A DNA stretch of 64,000 bases from Henriciella marina (GTDB taxonomy: Bacteria > Pseudomonadota > Alphaproteobacteria > Caulobacterales > Hyphomonadaceae): assembly GCF_027213945.1 (NCBI RefSeq), contig NZ_JAPWGW010000002.1:248001-312000 (forward strand), in the 5' to 3' direction. Shown here one piece after another: positions 1 through 8,581 of the stretch. The position numbers and the translations under genes are program-made. Numbering within the stretch: the first letter of the stretch is position 1; each line of letters begins with the position of its first letter. The notes below the pieces were generated by a model, which saw nothing but the letters and a program-made list of their open reading frames with translations, did not search any database and was not told where the DNA came from.

Positions 1-236
1 TCCTGTCACTTTACAGGGCACTCGCCGGGGCAGCTATCAACGTGGCCCTGAACCTCTTCCTTATTCCTGAATTCGGCGCAATCGGCGCGGCTTGGGCGAC
101 AGTTCTTTCGTATGCCGTATCGGCTTTCTTGTTCGATCTTTTGCAGAAGCCTACACGCCACCTATTCAGAATGAAGCTGAAGTCTTTCGACCCGGTCGGG
201 GCCTTTGGGCGCCTAGGGTCGTTGCGCCCTTCATGA
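1..236 (+). CDS. Polysaccharide flippase (Wzx/MATE-like), C-terminal end only
   Basis: The frame is open from base 3 and ends at the TGA at 234-236, leaving the last 77 residues; the start lies outside the window. The visible part has a hydrophobic helix with the stretch NLFLIPEFGAIGAAWATV, typical of the late membrane helices of oligosaccharide flippases of the MOP superfamily, followed by a second hydrophobic stretch and a short charged tail. These proteins move lipid-linked repeat units across the inner membrane. It heads a run of co-directional glycosyltransferase and modification genes, which fits a Wzx/Wzy pathway; the EpsG-like gene at 13840 would be the polymerase. Function is inferred from this short segment and from context. 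Confidence 0.7.
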   Translation, partial: LSLYRALAGAAINVALNLFLIPEFGAIGAAWATVLSYAVSAFLFDLLQKPTRHLFRMKLKSFDPVGAFGRLGSLRPS

Positions 237-296
237 CATGCACGTGCCAATAAACTACGCAGCCTCACAATAGCGGTAATCCAGTACCAACGCCCG

Positions 297-989
297 ATGA
301 ACGCAAAGCTTATCCAGAAAATTTCACGACGCTTCGGTCAGCGCCGCTTTTCGCGCACCTCGTGGTCCCAGGAAGCAGAGGACCTGATCCTCGAGCGCTA
401 TTTCGGCGCGCGCCCGGCTGGTTTCTACGTTGATGTCGGCGCACACCACCCGTTTCGTTTTTCAAATACAGCGCTGTTCCACGCAAAGGGCTGGCGCGGC
501 CTGAATATCGACGCACTGCCAGGGTGTATGAAGGAATTCAATCGCCATCGCCCTCACGACATCAATCTGCAGCTGGGGGTCGCCGCAGAGGAAGGCATGC
601 TCACCTACTACAAATATGATGAGCCTGCCTTGAATGGATTCGTACGCAACGAAGAAATGTTGACACCAAATGCCGCCGGTCGTTCTTATAAGTTGATCGG
701 TTCAGAGCAGACGCGTGTCGCCCCGCTTCAAAAAATCCTCAATGAATACCTACCAGACAGCCAAGAGATCCAGCTTCTCACCATAGATGTCGAGGGACTG
801 GACTTTGAAGTCCTGAAGTCAAACGATTGGATCAAGTTCCGGCCCGAAGCCGTCGTGGTAGAGACAGACTGTCAAACGCTTGAAAGCCTGTTAGACGACG
901 ACTGCTATCTATTCCTGCGCGAACAGGGTTACAGGCTTTATGCCAGAACCGGAAAATCCGCTATATTTGTGAGCGACAGGTCCGCGTAG
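297..989 (+). CDS. FkbM family SAM-dependent methyltransferase
   Basis: A 230-residue protein starting at an ATG. It shows the FkbM methyltransferase pattern: WSQEAEDLIL near residues 23-32, the SAM-binding motif I (YVDVGAHHP, about 45-52), an acidic end of strand beta2 (NIDA, about 70-73), and IDVEGLDFEVLKS near 163-175, the family's hallmark. FkbM enzymes methylate hydroxyl groups on small molecules or sugars; in polysaccharide loci they are taken to O-methylate glycans. It lies 60 bases after the flippase and 4 bases before the next gene, so it is likely part of the same transcript. The exact sugar target cannot be read from the sequence. Confidence 0.85.
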   Translation: MNAKLIQKISRRFGQRRFSRTSWSQEAEDLILERYFGARPAGFYVDVGAHHPFRFSNTALFHAKGWRGLNIDALPGCMKEFNRHRPHDINLQLGVAAEEGMLTYYKYDEPALNGFVRNEEMLTPNAAGRSYKLIGSEQTRVAPLQKILNEYLPDSQEIQLLTIDVEGLDFEVLKSNDWIKFRPEAVVVETDCQTLESLLDDDCYLFLREQGYRLYARTGKSAIFVSDRSA

Positions 990-993
990 TTTC

Positions 994-1926
994 ATGAACA
1001 CTCCGGTTCTCTTTCTGGTCTTCAATAGGCCTGGCCCGACGCGCAGGGTCATGGATGCAATTCGCCAGGCCCGACCGCCTCGCCTGTACATCGCTGCCGA
1101 TGGTCCGCGCACCAACAAAGAGGGTGAAGCAGCGCTGACGGCTGAGGTTCGAGGGATCGCAACTTCGGTTGACTGGCCTTGCGAAGTCCACACCTTTTTC
1201 AGAGATCGAAATCTCGGCTGCCGGACCGCGGTGAGCAGCGGCATAGACTGGTTCTTCGACCACGAAGAAGAAGGCATCATTCTGGAAGATGATTGCCTGC
1301 CTGCAGAGAGCTTCTTTCGTTTCTGCGAGGAGATGCTGTCTCGATATCGCCACGACGAACGCATTTGGCAGATATCCGGAACGGTTTTCTTTCCAGATGC
1401 CGTGACAGACTGCGGCGCCGACTATTTTTACTCGCGCTACGGCCCCGTATGGGGATGGGCGTCATGGCGCCGCGCTTGGTCAACTCATTACGACGTGAAC
1501 TTGTCTCAATGGCAAAAAATGAGCGCCGAGAATAACCTCACGCTAGCCTATCCAAACCCGAATGAAGCGCGGTCCAAACTGAACATTGGCGAAGCTTTGT
1601 ATCGGGATGGATTTGATACGTGGGATTATCAGTGGGCTATCATAAAGGCTTATAACGGTGCGCTCACAATACTCCCGGCAGCGAACATGATCGAGAATAT
1701 CGGATTTGACGCTTCAGCCACCCATACCACCACCAGACCAGCCGATGCTCCAAAAAACCGCGCTTCTTTGAACGGCCCGATTGTTTCACCACCCTTCGTC
1801 CTGCGGGACTGGAAGCATGATGACTATTACGCCGACCAGAAATTCTCACGCGCCCCAAGTTACCAGTCTCGAGCATTGAGGCTGCTGAAACGTCTTATAA
1901 CCGCAGGCCGGAGGACACGACATTGA
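994..1926 (+). CDS. Glycosyltransferase (GT-A fold, GT2-like)
   Basis: A 310-residue protein with an N-terminal VFNRP motif (9-13), an AADGPR motif near 34-39, and an acidic ILEDDCLP motif near 96-103 that resembles the DXD-type nucleotide-sugar/metal site of GT-A enzymes. WGWASWRRAW further on is typical of a family of surface-polysaccharide transferases sometimes labelled HlpA-like. No membrane helix or signal peptide is seen, so it should act at the cytoplasmic face. Its stop codon overlaps the TTG start of the next gene. Donor and acceptor sugars are unknown. Confidence 0.75.
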   Translation: MNTPVLFLVFNRPGPTRRVMDAIRQARPPRLYIAADGPRTNKEGEAALTAEVRGIATSVDWPCEVHTFFRDRNLGCRTAVSSGIDWFFDHEEEGIILEDDCLPAESFFRFCEEMLSRYRHDERIWQISGTVFFPDAVTDCGADYFYSRYGPVWGWASWRRAWSTHYDVNLSQWQKMSAENNLTLAYPNPNEARSKLNIGEALYRDGFDTWDYQWAIIKAYNGALTILPAANMIENIGFDASATHTTTRPADAPKNRASLNGPIVSPPFVLRDWKHDDYYADQKFSRAPSYQSRALRLLKRLITAGRRTRH

Positions 1927-2432
1927 AACTTAACATTGGGTGCGGGACGGACTATCGCGCCGGCTTTGTAAATGTCGATGGTAGTGACACCCTAAACAAG
2001 GTCGACAAGGTGATCGACATATCTTGCGAGAAACTTTCTGCGCATTTTGCCGAGGGCTCAGTCGAATTCATTTTGGCGAATGATATCATCGAGCACCACT
2101 TCCATTGGGAGGCTCAAGATATCCTTCGGCAGTTTTATTCCGTACTCGCCGACGGTGGCAGCGTTGAAATTCGAGTGCCTGATACTGAGTACATTATAAA
2201 GAGCTGGAGAATACCGCTCAAAAAAAAGATTGTTCTTCTTTATGGCGGCCAGGACATTCCGCAGGGCTCAGATGAAGAGATGAATTCGTCTCGAAAACAG
2301 TTCCCACAATATTTCTGCCACAAGTTTGGCTGGACTCGCGAAACGCTCTCAAAGGCGCTTCAGGACATTGGGTTTCGAGACGTTCGCACTGAGCGCGCCC
2401 AGACCAACTTTATTGCTTATGCGAAGAAATAA
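1923..2432 (+). CDS. SAM-dependent methyltransferase, small (type 11-like)
   Basis: A 169-residue protein. I place the start at the TTG at 1923-1925, which overlaps the stop of the previous gene (TTGA); the motif-bearing N-terminus MKLNIGCGTDYR begins right there, so no later start is possible. NIGCG is the SAM-binding motif I, and ANDIIEHHFHWE (about 54-65) resembles the post-II region of type 11 methyltransferases. The length is short for the fold but complete for this predicted glycan or SAM methyltransferase group. It is probably a modification enzyme for the polysaccharide made by this locus; the substrate is not known. Confidence 0.7.
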   Translation: MKLNIGCGTDYRAGFVNVDGSDTLNKVDKVIDISCEKLSAHFAEGSVEFILANDIIEHHFHWEAQDILRQFYSVLADGGSVEIRVPDTEYIIKSWRIPLKKKIVLLYGGQDIPQGSDEEMNSSRKQFPQYFCHKFGWTRETLSKALQDIGFRDVRTERAQTNFIAYAKK

Positions 2433-2438
2433 CCGTCA

Positions 2439-3566
2439 GTGACGAAATCGTACAAAGTAACCTACATCACGACCGTCAATCATAATATTGGCGACGACTT
2501 CGTGCGCGAAGGATTGTCGGGCCTGGTGCGCGAAGCTTTGGCTCGTGAGCTACCGGCAGTCGAATACAAGCCGCTTCTCATTCATAAGCACTCTCCGGTC
2601 ACCAACGTCTACGGCTTTGAGGCGATCCGTTCGCTCAGAGCATCAAGACTTATAGACCCCGCACTACGTACACTCGGTGCTCGCAACCGGCTTTCTGACG
2701 CAGAGTTGGTCATTCAGTCCGGTGCGCCCATTTACTGGTGCCATGAGAATGGGTCCAAATGCGAAAACAATGAGTGGTTCGATCCTCTCATCCGCAGGCG
2801 TTTCGTCCCAGATCGCAGAGACAGGAAGTTCTTCAATCTCGCGGGCGGAAGTTGTCAGCGCTACCATGACGACCCTCAAAACATACTCAACTTCCCATCG
2901 ACGGCCGCATATATGCGCGAGTTCTTCGATGTGTGTGATCTAACCACGTTGAGAGACACCCACGCACAAGCGATGCTGAACGCGGTCGGTCGTGACGCCG
3001 CTGTTCTTCCATGCACGTCAATTTTCGCACGTGACGCTCTCGATATCTCGCCGGAAGATGGCGAATACATCGTTCTCAATTTCATGGAAAACGGTGGCCA
3101 CTTCACATTTGGACAAGCCATCGATGCTCGCAAATGGCGCGAGAACTTCCGGCGCATATTCGTTCATTGCCTGAAACTTGGCCGCGTCGTTCTCGCCTGT
3201 CACAATCAAAAAGAGCAGGAACTTGCAAAGGAAGTCGTGCCCGAGGCCGAAACCTTCATAGTCCCGGACGATCACGTGGAGTTCATGCGGTTTTATGCCC
3301 GGGCTCGTTTTGGGATCGTCAACAGGGTGCACGCCGGGTTCATGTTGGCGTCCCTGGGTAAGCCGGTTGCAGTCATAGGCAATGACAGCCGTGCACGAAT
3401 GATCTCCAACCTCAGTCTTCCTTCATACTATGTGGAAGATGTGAGCAATCCGGAGCAGATCGTTGATGATGCCGCCCAGAAAGAGCACTCCTACCGAAGT
3501 GAGATAGAGGCAATCATACAATCGGCCCGCGGCAAGTATGTGGAGCTTTTGAGAGCTTCGCTTTGA
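2439..3566 (+). CDS. Polysaccharide pyruvyl transferase family protein
   Basis: A 375-residue protein with a GTG start 6 bases after the preceding stop. The opening VTYITTVNHNIGDD resembles the N-terminus of CsaB/WcaK-type pyruvyl transferases, in which a conserved N-x-GD follows the first strand. Near the C-terminus, NRVHAGFMLASLGKPVAVIG is the family's characteristic RxHA motif. Family members transfer pyruvate from PEP to make ketal-linked pyruvate on sugars, though many in such loci are uncharacterised. Its stop overlaps the TTG start of the GT9 gene by 4 bases, so the two are translationally linked. Confidence 0.75.
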   Translation: MTKSYKVTYITTVNHNIGDDFVREGLSGLVREALARELPAVEYKPLLIHKHSPVTNVYGFEAIRSLRASRLIDPALRTLGARNRLSDAELVIQSGAPIYWCHENGSKCENNEWFDPLIRRRFVPDRRDRKFFNLAGGSCQRYHDDPQNILNFPSTAAYMREFFDVCDLTTLRDTHAQAMLNAVGRDAAVLPCTSIFARDALDISPEDGEYIVLNFMENGGHFTFGQAIDARKWRENFRRIFVHCLKLGRVVLACHNQKEQELAKEVVPEAETFIVPDDHVEFMRFYARARFGIVNRVHAGFMLASLGKPVAVIGNDSRARMISNLSLPSYYVEDVSNPEQIVDDAAQKEHSYRSEIEAIIQSARGKYVELLRASL

Positions 3567-4750
3567 TCTCAACAGTTCGCAAATTACATACGGCGCTGCA
3601 GTTCTTCGCGAAGTCAGTGCTCGATATCGTAGCGATGTCTTCTGTCAGGACTACCCGCACAAATACGGTGCTCATCGTTCAGACCGAAGCAATCGGCGAT
3701 TTCGTTCTCTGGCAGTCATTCGCAAAGCAGCTGGTCGATTTCTACCGTCCCCGCCGCGTCGTCCTCGCAACCAATGCCATCGTGTCTGACCTCGCAAGTG
3801 CCACCGGCTATTTCGATGAGGTGATCGGCATCGATGTGCGTGCCATGAAGTATGGCTGGCATAAGCGCGCTCAACTCCTGCGACGCATCCGCCGCCTAGG
3901 GCCCTCCATAGCAATTCAGCCAACTTACTCGCGGAGCTTCTGGGTGGGCGACTCCCTCATCAGGGCCTCTAATGCGAGGACGCGAATTGGGTCTCAAGGC
4001 GATCACCACAACATCCGCCCTTGGCAAAAGCGTGTGTCCGACCACTGGTATACCGAACTTCTTCCAGCGACCCGGAAGCCGCTGCACGAAAGCCAGAGGC
4101 ATGCAGAGTTCCTGGAGCGCCTGACGGGCGTTGCGGCGAGCACAAGGATCCAGCCGTTTCCTGAAACGACTGAAACGTGCAATCACGACATTCCTCCGGA
4201 ACCTTACATGGTCTTCGTTCCTGGGGCGGGCACCGGCAAGAGGATGTGGCCTGTCGAACGCTTTGCTGAAACTGCCAGGCGGCTGCATCAGGAAACGGGC
4301 CTTCGACTTGTCATATGCGGAAGCAAATCAGAAACCGAACTGGCTGAGACGCTAGGTACGTCAAGCAGGGTTCCAAGCCCCATCATCCTCGCCGGCCGCA
4401 CAAGCGTGCCAGACCTTGTTGATATCATTCACCGCGCGTCCCTCGTAATCGCCAATGACAGCTCGGCCATTCACATCGCCGCGGCGACTGAGACCCCATC
4501 TGTCTGCGTCCTGGGCGGGGGACATTTTGGACGTTTCCTCCCCTACCCGTCGGGCAGCACAAATGTGGAGCCTGAGACAGCATATGCCACGATGGAGTGT
4601 TTCGGCTGTAACTGGCAATGCACGCAGCCCTATAACGGCGTGGGCCCATTTCCCTGCATCGACGCAATTTCTGTTGATGGTGTAATGGACAAAGCCATGC
4701 GCCGCCTGGATGAAACGCGCACAGAAGTTTGCAATCAGGCGCTGAAGTGA
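3563..4750 (+). CDS. Glycosyltransferase family 9 (heptosyltransferase-like)
   Basis: A 395-residue protein. The start is taken as the TTG at 3563-3565 overlapping the previous stop; an in-frame ATG lies about 24 codons later and could also serve. The N-terminal Rossmann strand VLIVQTEAIGDFVLW resembles GT9, and the C-terminal half carries VFVPGAGTGKRMWP and IANDSSAIHIAAATETPSV, which match the ADP-heptose-binding domain of WaaF/WaaC relatives. A cysteine-rich end (ECFGCNWQC) is also typical. GT9 members usually build the LPS inner core, so its place in an exopolysaccharide-type locus is somewhat unusual. Donor specificity is open. Confidence 0.8.
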   Translation: MISTVRKLHTALQFFAKSVLDIVAMSSVRTTRTNTVLIVQTEAIGDFVLWQSFAKQLVDFYRPRRVVLATNAIVSDLASATGYFDEVIGIDVRAMKYGWHKRAQLLRRIRRLGPSIAIQPTYSRSFWVGDSLIRASNARTRIGSQGDHHNIRPWQKRVSDHWYTELLPATRKPLHESQRHAEFLERLTGVAASTRIQPFPETTETCNHDIPPEPYMVFVPGAGTGKRMWPVERFAETARRLHQETGLRLVICGSKSETELAETLGTSSRVPSPIILAGRTSVPDLVDIIHRASLVIANDSSAIHIAAATETPSVCVLGGGHFGRFLPYPSGSTNVEPETAYATMECFGCNWQCTQPYNGVGPFPCIDAISVDGVMDKAMRRLDETRTEVCNQALK

Positions 4751-5805
4751 AACCCGTAAGCCTGGCCAACCCGAATAGGATAGATGGCCTCGAAGCATGT
4801 CGAGCGGTCGCTGCCATGCTCGTAATGCTGTTTCATCTTGGAGAAAGTTATTCGGGAGAACCTTTATTCGATCTATTCAAACGGGGGTATGCGGGCGTTG
4901 ATCTCTTTTTTGTCATCAGCGGTTTTATTATATTTCGTACACTGAAACCGGGTTCGAGTATAAAACGCTTCGCGGCCAAGCGCTTTCTTATTATTTTCCC
5001 GCCCTATTGGGTTATTCTTTCGCTATACGTTCTAACTTTCGGGCTAGCATCAATCTTCTTGCCTGGATTTGAAAGAGACCTTTCTCCTGACCGATTAGTC
5101 GTTTCTTATTTCTTGCTTCCCTCCTATGATCACATCATTTCTATCGCTTGGACTTTATCTTGCGAGATACTCTTTTACTTAGTTGCTGGCCTTACATACT
5201 TATGTCTTGGTCCGCGATATTGCGTGGCCACGATTTTTTTGTGGGGAGCTGTAAACTGGGTGCTGGCGTTAAACGGGATTGGGCGCGGCTGGCTACCTCT
5301 ATCGCCGATTTTTCTGGAATTTCTGTTTGGTATTATTGCCGCGCTCGCATACGACAAAACACAGTATCAGCATCCGATAAGAGCAGCGCTAATTGCAATC
5401 GCAGGTACAGTTTCTCTTGCCTTCTCTCTATTTCTTGGATCGGATGCCATGATCGAGAATTGGGGCCGCGTCATTATATTCGGGGTCCCGTCGGCAGCTA
5501 TTGTATACGGCATATCCGGCATTCCCCTACGCCTTTCAACGGTTGTTATTCAAATGGGCGGGGCCTCTTACATCCTTTATTTGTCTCATGTACTTATATT
5601 TTTGATATTTAGACGGTTGCTGGCCTACGTCGGCGCAAACAACGAATACTTTGAGATAATTATACTGTGCATCATATCCGTCGGAACAGCTCTAATTGCT
5701 CATGTGAAGCTCGAACTACCCTATCAAGAATGGTATCGAGCTAGATTACGGCGAAGCGAAGCATTTCATCTGAAAAATCAAAACCGAAAAGTAAACGGAA
5801 ATTGA
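4747..5805 (+). CDS. Acyltransferase 3 family membrane protein (OafA/YrhL-like)
   Basis: A 352-residue integral membrane protein. I use the GTG at 4747, which overlaps the GT9 stop (GTGA), rather than a TTG 18 bases upstream. The family signature is clear: IDGLEACRAVAAMLVMLFH with the catalytic-type His, then GYAGVDLFFVISGFI, and later WTLSCEILFYLV. About ten hydrophobic helices follow. These enzymes O-acylate (often acetylate) glycans. The DNA of this gene and the following methyltransferase is clearly richer in A and T than the flanking genes, a sign of separate acquisition. The acyl group and sugar target are unknown. Confidence 0.85.
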   Translation: MKPVSLANPNRIDGLEACRAVAAMLVMLFHLGESYSGEPLFDLFKRGYAGVDLFFVISGFIIFRTLKPGSSIKRFAAKRFLIIFPPYWVILSLYVLTFGLASIFLPGFERDLSPDRLVVSYFLLPSYDHIISIAWTLSCEILFYLVAGLTYLCLGPRYCVATIFLWGAVNWVLALNGIGRGWLPLSPIFLEFLFGIIAALAYDKTQYQHPIRAALIAIAGTVSLAFSLFLGSDAMIENWGRVIIFGVPSAAIVYGISGIPLRLSTVVIQMGGASYILYLSHVLIFLIFRRLLAYVGANNEYFEIIILCIISVGTALIAHVKLELPYQEWYRARLRRSEAFHLKNQNRKVNGN

Positions 5806-5835
5806 TTTACGTTTCTTCGAAAGTAGGGGCTCAAT

Positions 5836-6645
5836 ATGCCGCAAGAGTTTAGAGATACGACGGAACCTTTTCCGTTCGAGCCTCAACTTGTTCCACTCAC
5901 ACTCAAAATGATTGAGGAGTTGGCGGGCAAGGATCCTCGCAAGATTACGGTCGTAGATGTTGGGTGCGGTTACGGACGTCTGGTGAATGAACTTCGAAAC
6001 AACAGCGTGGATTGTCATGGCTGCGATGTGGACGAGTTTTGGGATGGAGATTGCAGCCCGTATTTGCGCCCAATTGAAATGTCGCCCTATCGTCTTCCCT
6101 ATGACGACGAGTCCGTCGACGTGGTTATTTCGAACACGATCCTGGAACACGTCCACGACCACCCCGCCCTATACAGAGAGATAAAGAGAATTCTGAAGCC
6201 TGGTGGTGTTGCAATACATACATTGCCATCCAGGTGGTTTGTCCAGCCGGGCAAATGGTATCTGCCTGTAGAACCGCATATACGCGTTCCATTTGTACAC
6301 TTTTTCTGGCCTCGGCCTGCCACAAAAAAGGTGCCTTACTGGTACTTCAAGTTATGGGCGAAACTTGGATTTCGCAGCCCGTATCAGAAGGATAAGCAGC
6401 CTGACGAAGTCGCACGATCAAATGCAGAATATTGCGCCACCAGTCTCTGCTATCTACCGCACTCTACCCATGTTCGTATGAGCAGAGAAATATTTGGTAA
6501 TTGCGAATATCCAACGGATTGGTTTCTTCGAAATGCTTATGGGGGCGCGGCACGCCTCTACCAAAAATTACCGTTAAAGAAAGCAACCCGGTGGATTCTA
6601 AAGCAAACCCGGATCAGCTTGATGGTTCAGCGGAAGCCGGGCTGA
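5836..6645 (+). CDS. Class I SAM-dependent methyltransferase
   Basis: A 269-residue protein starting at an ATG 30 bases after the acyltransferase. VVDVGCGYGRLVNEL (about 35-49) is motif I, GCDVDEFWDG holds the acidic residue of motif II, LPYDDESVDVVISNTILEHVHDH is the motif IV/post-II block, and LKPGGVAIHTLPS is typical of type 11 enzymes. The remaining C-terminal third is basic and aromatic and may bind the glycan or lipid carrier. It shares the A/T-rich composition of its upstream neighbour. Role in methylating the polysaccharide is inferred from context. Confidence 0.8.
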   Translation: MPQEFRDTTEPFPFEPQLVPLTLKMIEELAGKDPRKITVVDVGCGYGRLVNELRNNSVDCHGCDVDEFWDGDCSPYLRPIEMSPYRLPYDDESVDVVISNTILEHVHDHPALYREIKRILKPGGVAIHTLPSRWFVQPGKWYLPVEPHIRVPFVHFFWPRPATKKVPYWYFKLWAKLGFRSPYQKDKQPDEVARSNAEYCATSLCYLPHSTHVRMSREIFGNCEYPTDWFLRNAYGGAARLYQKLPLKKATRWILKQTRISLMVQRKPG

Positions 6646-6742
6646 GTTTGAGTCATATTAACCGATAGATGACCTTCAGACGCAATAGCTGCTCTTTGCG
6701 CAATATATCCAGCAGCGCATCGCTCTTCCAGCCAATGATTTC
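6646..6742. other. Intergenic gap in the polysaccharide locus
   Basis: 97 bases between the methyltransferase and the next glycosyltransferase. I see no gene, strong hairpin or clear promoter. It is one of the few real gaps in the first 14.9 kb and so a possible site for an internal promoter. Confidence 0.5.
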
Positions 6743-7606
6743 ATGAAAGTCTTTACCCTAGCCTGCTCCCACAACCGGAAGTCTCAAACGCTACACGCCC
6801 TCGAAGATTTGCATCGGCAGAAAGTCGCAGCCAATGTGGAGCTTCGGCACGTATTGGTGGACGACGCATCTGGCGACGGCACTGCCGAAGACGTCAGAGC
6901 GAATTTTCCAGAAGTTGAAGTTCTGCGAGGCTCCGGCTCAATGTATTGGGCTGGCGGCATGCGTTTCGGCTGGGAAGAATTGCTATCCGAAAGGCAGTTA
7001 GACTATCTGTTTGTCTATAATGACGATGCTCGTTTCAATCACGACGCCCTCCAGCACCTGCTCGATAACGCTCCCGAGCCCAACGTGCCCGTAGCGATCG
7101 TTGGCAGCTTCACAGACTTGGCCGGCAAGAAAACGACTTATGGCGGGCGGCGGCGTAGCTCGGCCTGGCACCCCCTGAAGTTCAGCCACCTCGTTGTCCC
7201 CGACGGCACCGTGCAGAAAGCTGATACGCTCAACATGAACGGCGCCCTCATATCACGTGGAGCGCTGGCGAAAGTCGGCTTTCTTTCAGAGTACTTTATC
7301 CATTCGAATGCAGACTTTGAATACGGTCTGAAACTGAGACGCGCCGGCGGAAGGGTCCTGGTGGCGCCCCGGCACATCGGGGAATGTGACATGAATGCTT
7401 CGAGCGACTTATCGCCGACGGACGCACCTACGCTTCGAGGGGCGCTTCGTATGCTGAATGACCCGAAACGCGAACCCGTGCGCCAGCGGCTTAATATGTA
7501 TCGCGAACATGGCGGCATCTTCTGGCCAGTACTATTCGCCGTGCCCTACATCACAATCTGGCTTCAACCCCTCAGACGGCGCTTTCGCCGTAGCGACCAA
7601 CCATGA
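6743..7606 (+). CDS. Glycosyltransferase family 2
   Basis: A 287-residue GT-A enzyme. It opens with FTLACSHNRKSQTLHALEDL, followed by HVLVDDASGDGTAEDV (motif with the paired Asp that binds UDP/dTDP) and FVYNDDARF near 90-98, which fills the DXD role. The GSGSMYWAGGMRFGWEE segment is typical of rhamnosyltransferase-like GT2 proteins. There is no signal peptide; a hydrophobic stretch near the C-terminus (IFWPVLFAVPYITIW) may touch the membrane. The stop overlaps the next gene's ATG (ATGA), indicating coupled translation. Confidence 0.82.
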   Translation: MKVFTLACSHNRKSQTLHALEDLHRQKVAANVELRHVLVDDASGDGTAEDVRANFPEVEVLRGSGSMYWAGGMRFGWEELLSERQLDYLFVYNDDARFNHDALQHLLDNAPEPNVPVAIVGSFTDLAGKKTTYGGRRRSSAWHPLKFSHLVVPDGTVQKADTLNMNGALISRGALAKVGFLSEYFIHSNADFEYGLKLRRAGGRVLVAPRHIGECDMNASSDLSPTDAPTLRGALRMLNDPKREPVRQRLNMYREHGGIFWPVLFAVPYITIWLQPLRRRFRRSDQP

Positions 7607-8577
7607 GCAACCGCAGCATTTGCATTGGCATTACAGCTTACAATGCCGCTGACAGCATCGCCGCTGCGATCAATTCCGCCTTGTCACAAGACACCGAAGT
7701 GGCCGAGATCATCATTGTTGACGACTGTTCGTCGGATGAGACCGTGGCCGTCATTCAAACCTTCCACGAGCAACATGAAAAAATTCGCCTTATTTGCCAT
7801 GACAGAAATCAAGGAGTCGCCGCTGCCCGAAACACAATCATCAACGCGACAACAGCCGACTTCCTGGCATTTTTCGATGACGACGATATCAGCCTCCCGG
7901 ACCGCGTAAGAAGGCAGCGCGACCACATCATTGAATATGAGCTTGCGCACGCGAAAGGCGCTCCCGTCGTTTGTCACACAGCACGCACACAAATTTACCC
8001 GGACGGAACGGAGCGCATAGAACCCGCAATGGGATCAAATGCGGGCGAAGCTCCAAACGGCCAGGAGGTTCTCAGGTTCACACTTATGGGAGCGAAGCTT
8101 CGAGACGGGGCGTTCGGTGCATGCGCGACCTGCTCTCAGATGGCCCGATTGAGTACTTACCGCGAGTTGGGTGGATTTGATGCATTCTTCAGGCGTTGCG
8201 AAGATAGTGACCTAGCGCTGCGCCTTGCAAAAACTGGCGGCCATTTCACAGGCATTGGAGCACCTTTGGTAACTCAATGGATGACTGGCACATCCGAAAA
8301 GGCGCTAGACACGCTGGTCCGCTATTCAACAGCGCTCTTGCAGAAGCATCAGGATGCGTTCGAGAGTGTTTCGGAATATCAATTTTCGAGCCGGTGGCTG
8401 AGCTTGAAGTATAAATGGCTCAGCGGCCACCGATGGGCATTTCTGTTTGGTATCGCTCAATTAGCCCTGACAAACCCTGTTCGAACCTCCGGTCGCCTGC
8501 TCGCCGCATATCCTAACAGGAAAGCAAACAGCGTCTTCGGGCGGTTCGCCCGCTCACATCGCTCTAGAGGTCAATAA
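7603..8577 (+). CDS. Glycosyltransferase family 2
   Basis: A 324-residue protein with the classic GT2 start ICIGITAYNAADSIAAAINS, EIIIVDDCSSDETV (about 36-49), an RNQGVAAARNTI motif and FLAFFDDDDISLPDR, which contains the metal-binding acidic cluster. EDSDLALRL later is the usual catalytic-base region. It is coupled to the upstream GT2 gene by an ATGA overlap and followed 4 bases later by the sulfotransferase. It most likely adds one sugar of the repeat unit on the cytoplasmic side of the membrane. Confidence 0.85.
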   Translation: MSNRSICIGITAYNAADSIAAAINSALSQDTEVAEIIIVDDCSSDETVAVIQTFHEQHEKIRLICHDRNQGVAAARNTIINATTADFLAFFDDDDISLPDRVRRQRDHIIEYELAHAKGAPVVCHTARTQIYPDGTERIEPAMGSNAGEAPNGQEVLRFTLMGAKLRDGAFGACATCSQMARLSTYRELGGFDAFFRRCEDSDLALRLAKTGGHFTGIGAPLVTQWMTGTSEKALDTLVRYSTALLQKHQDAFESVSEYQFSSRWLSLKYKWLSGHRWAFLFGIAQLALTNPVRTSGRLLAAYPNRKANSVFGRFARSHRSRGQ

Positions 8578-8581
8578 GCAG

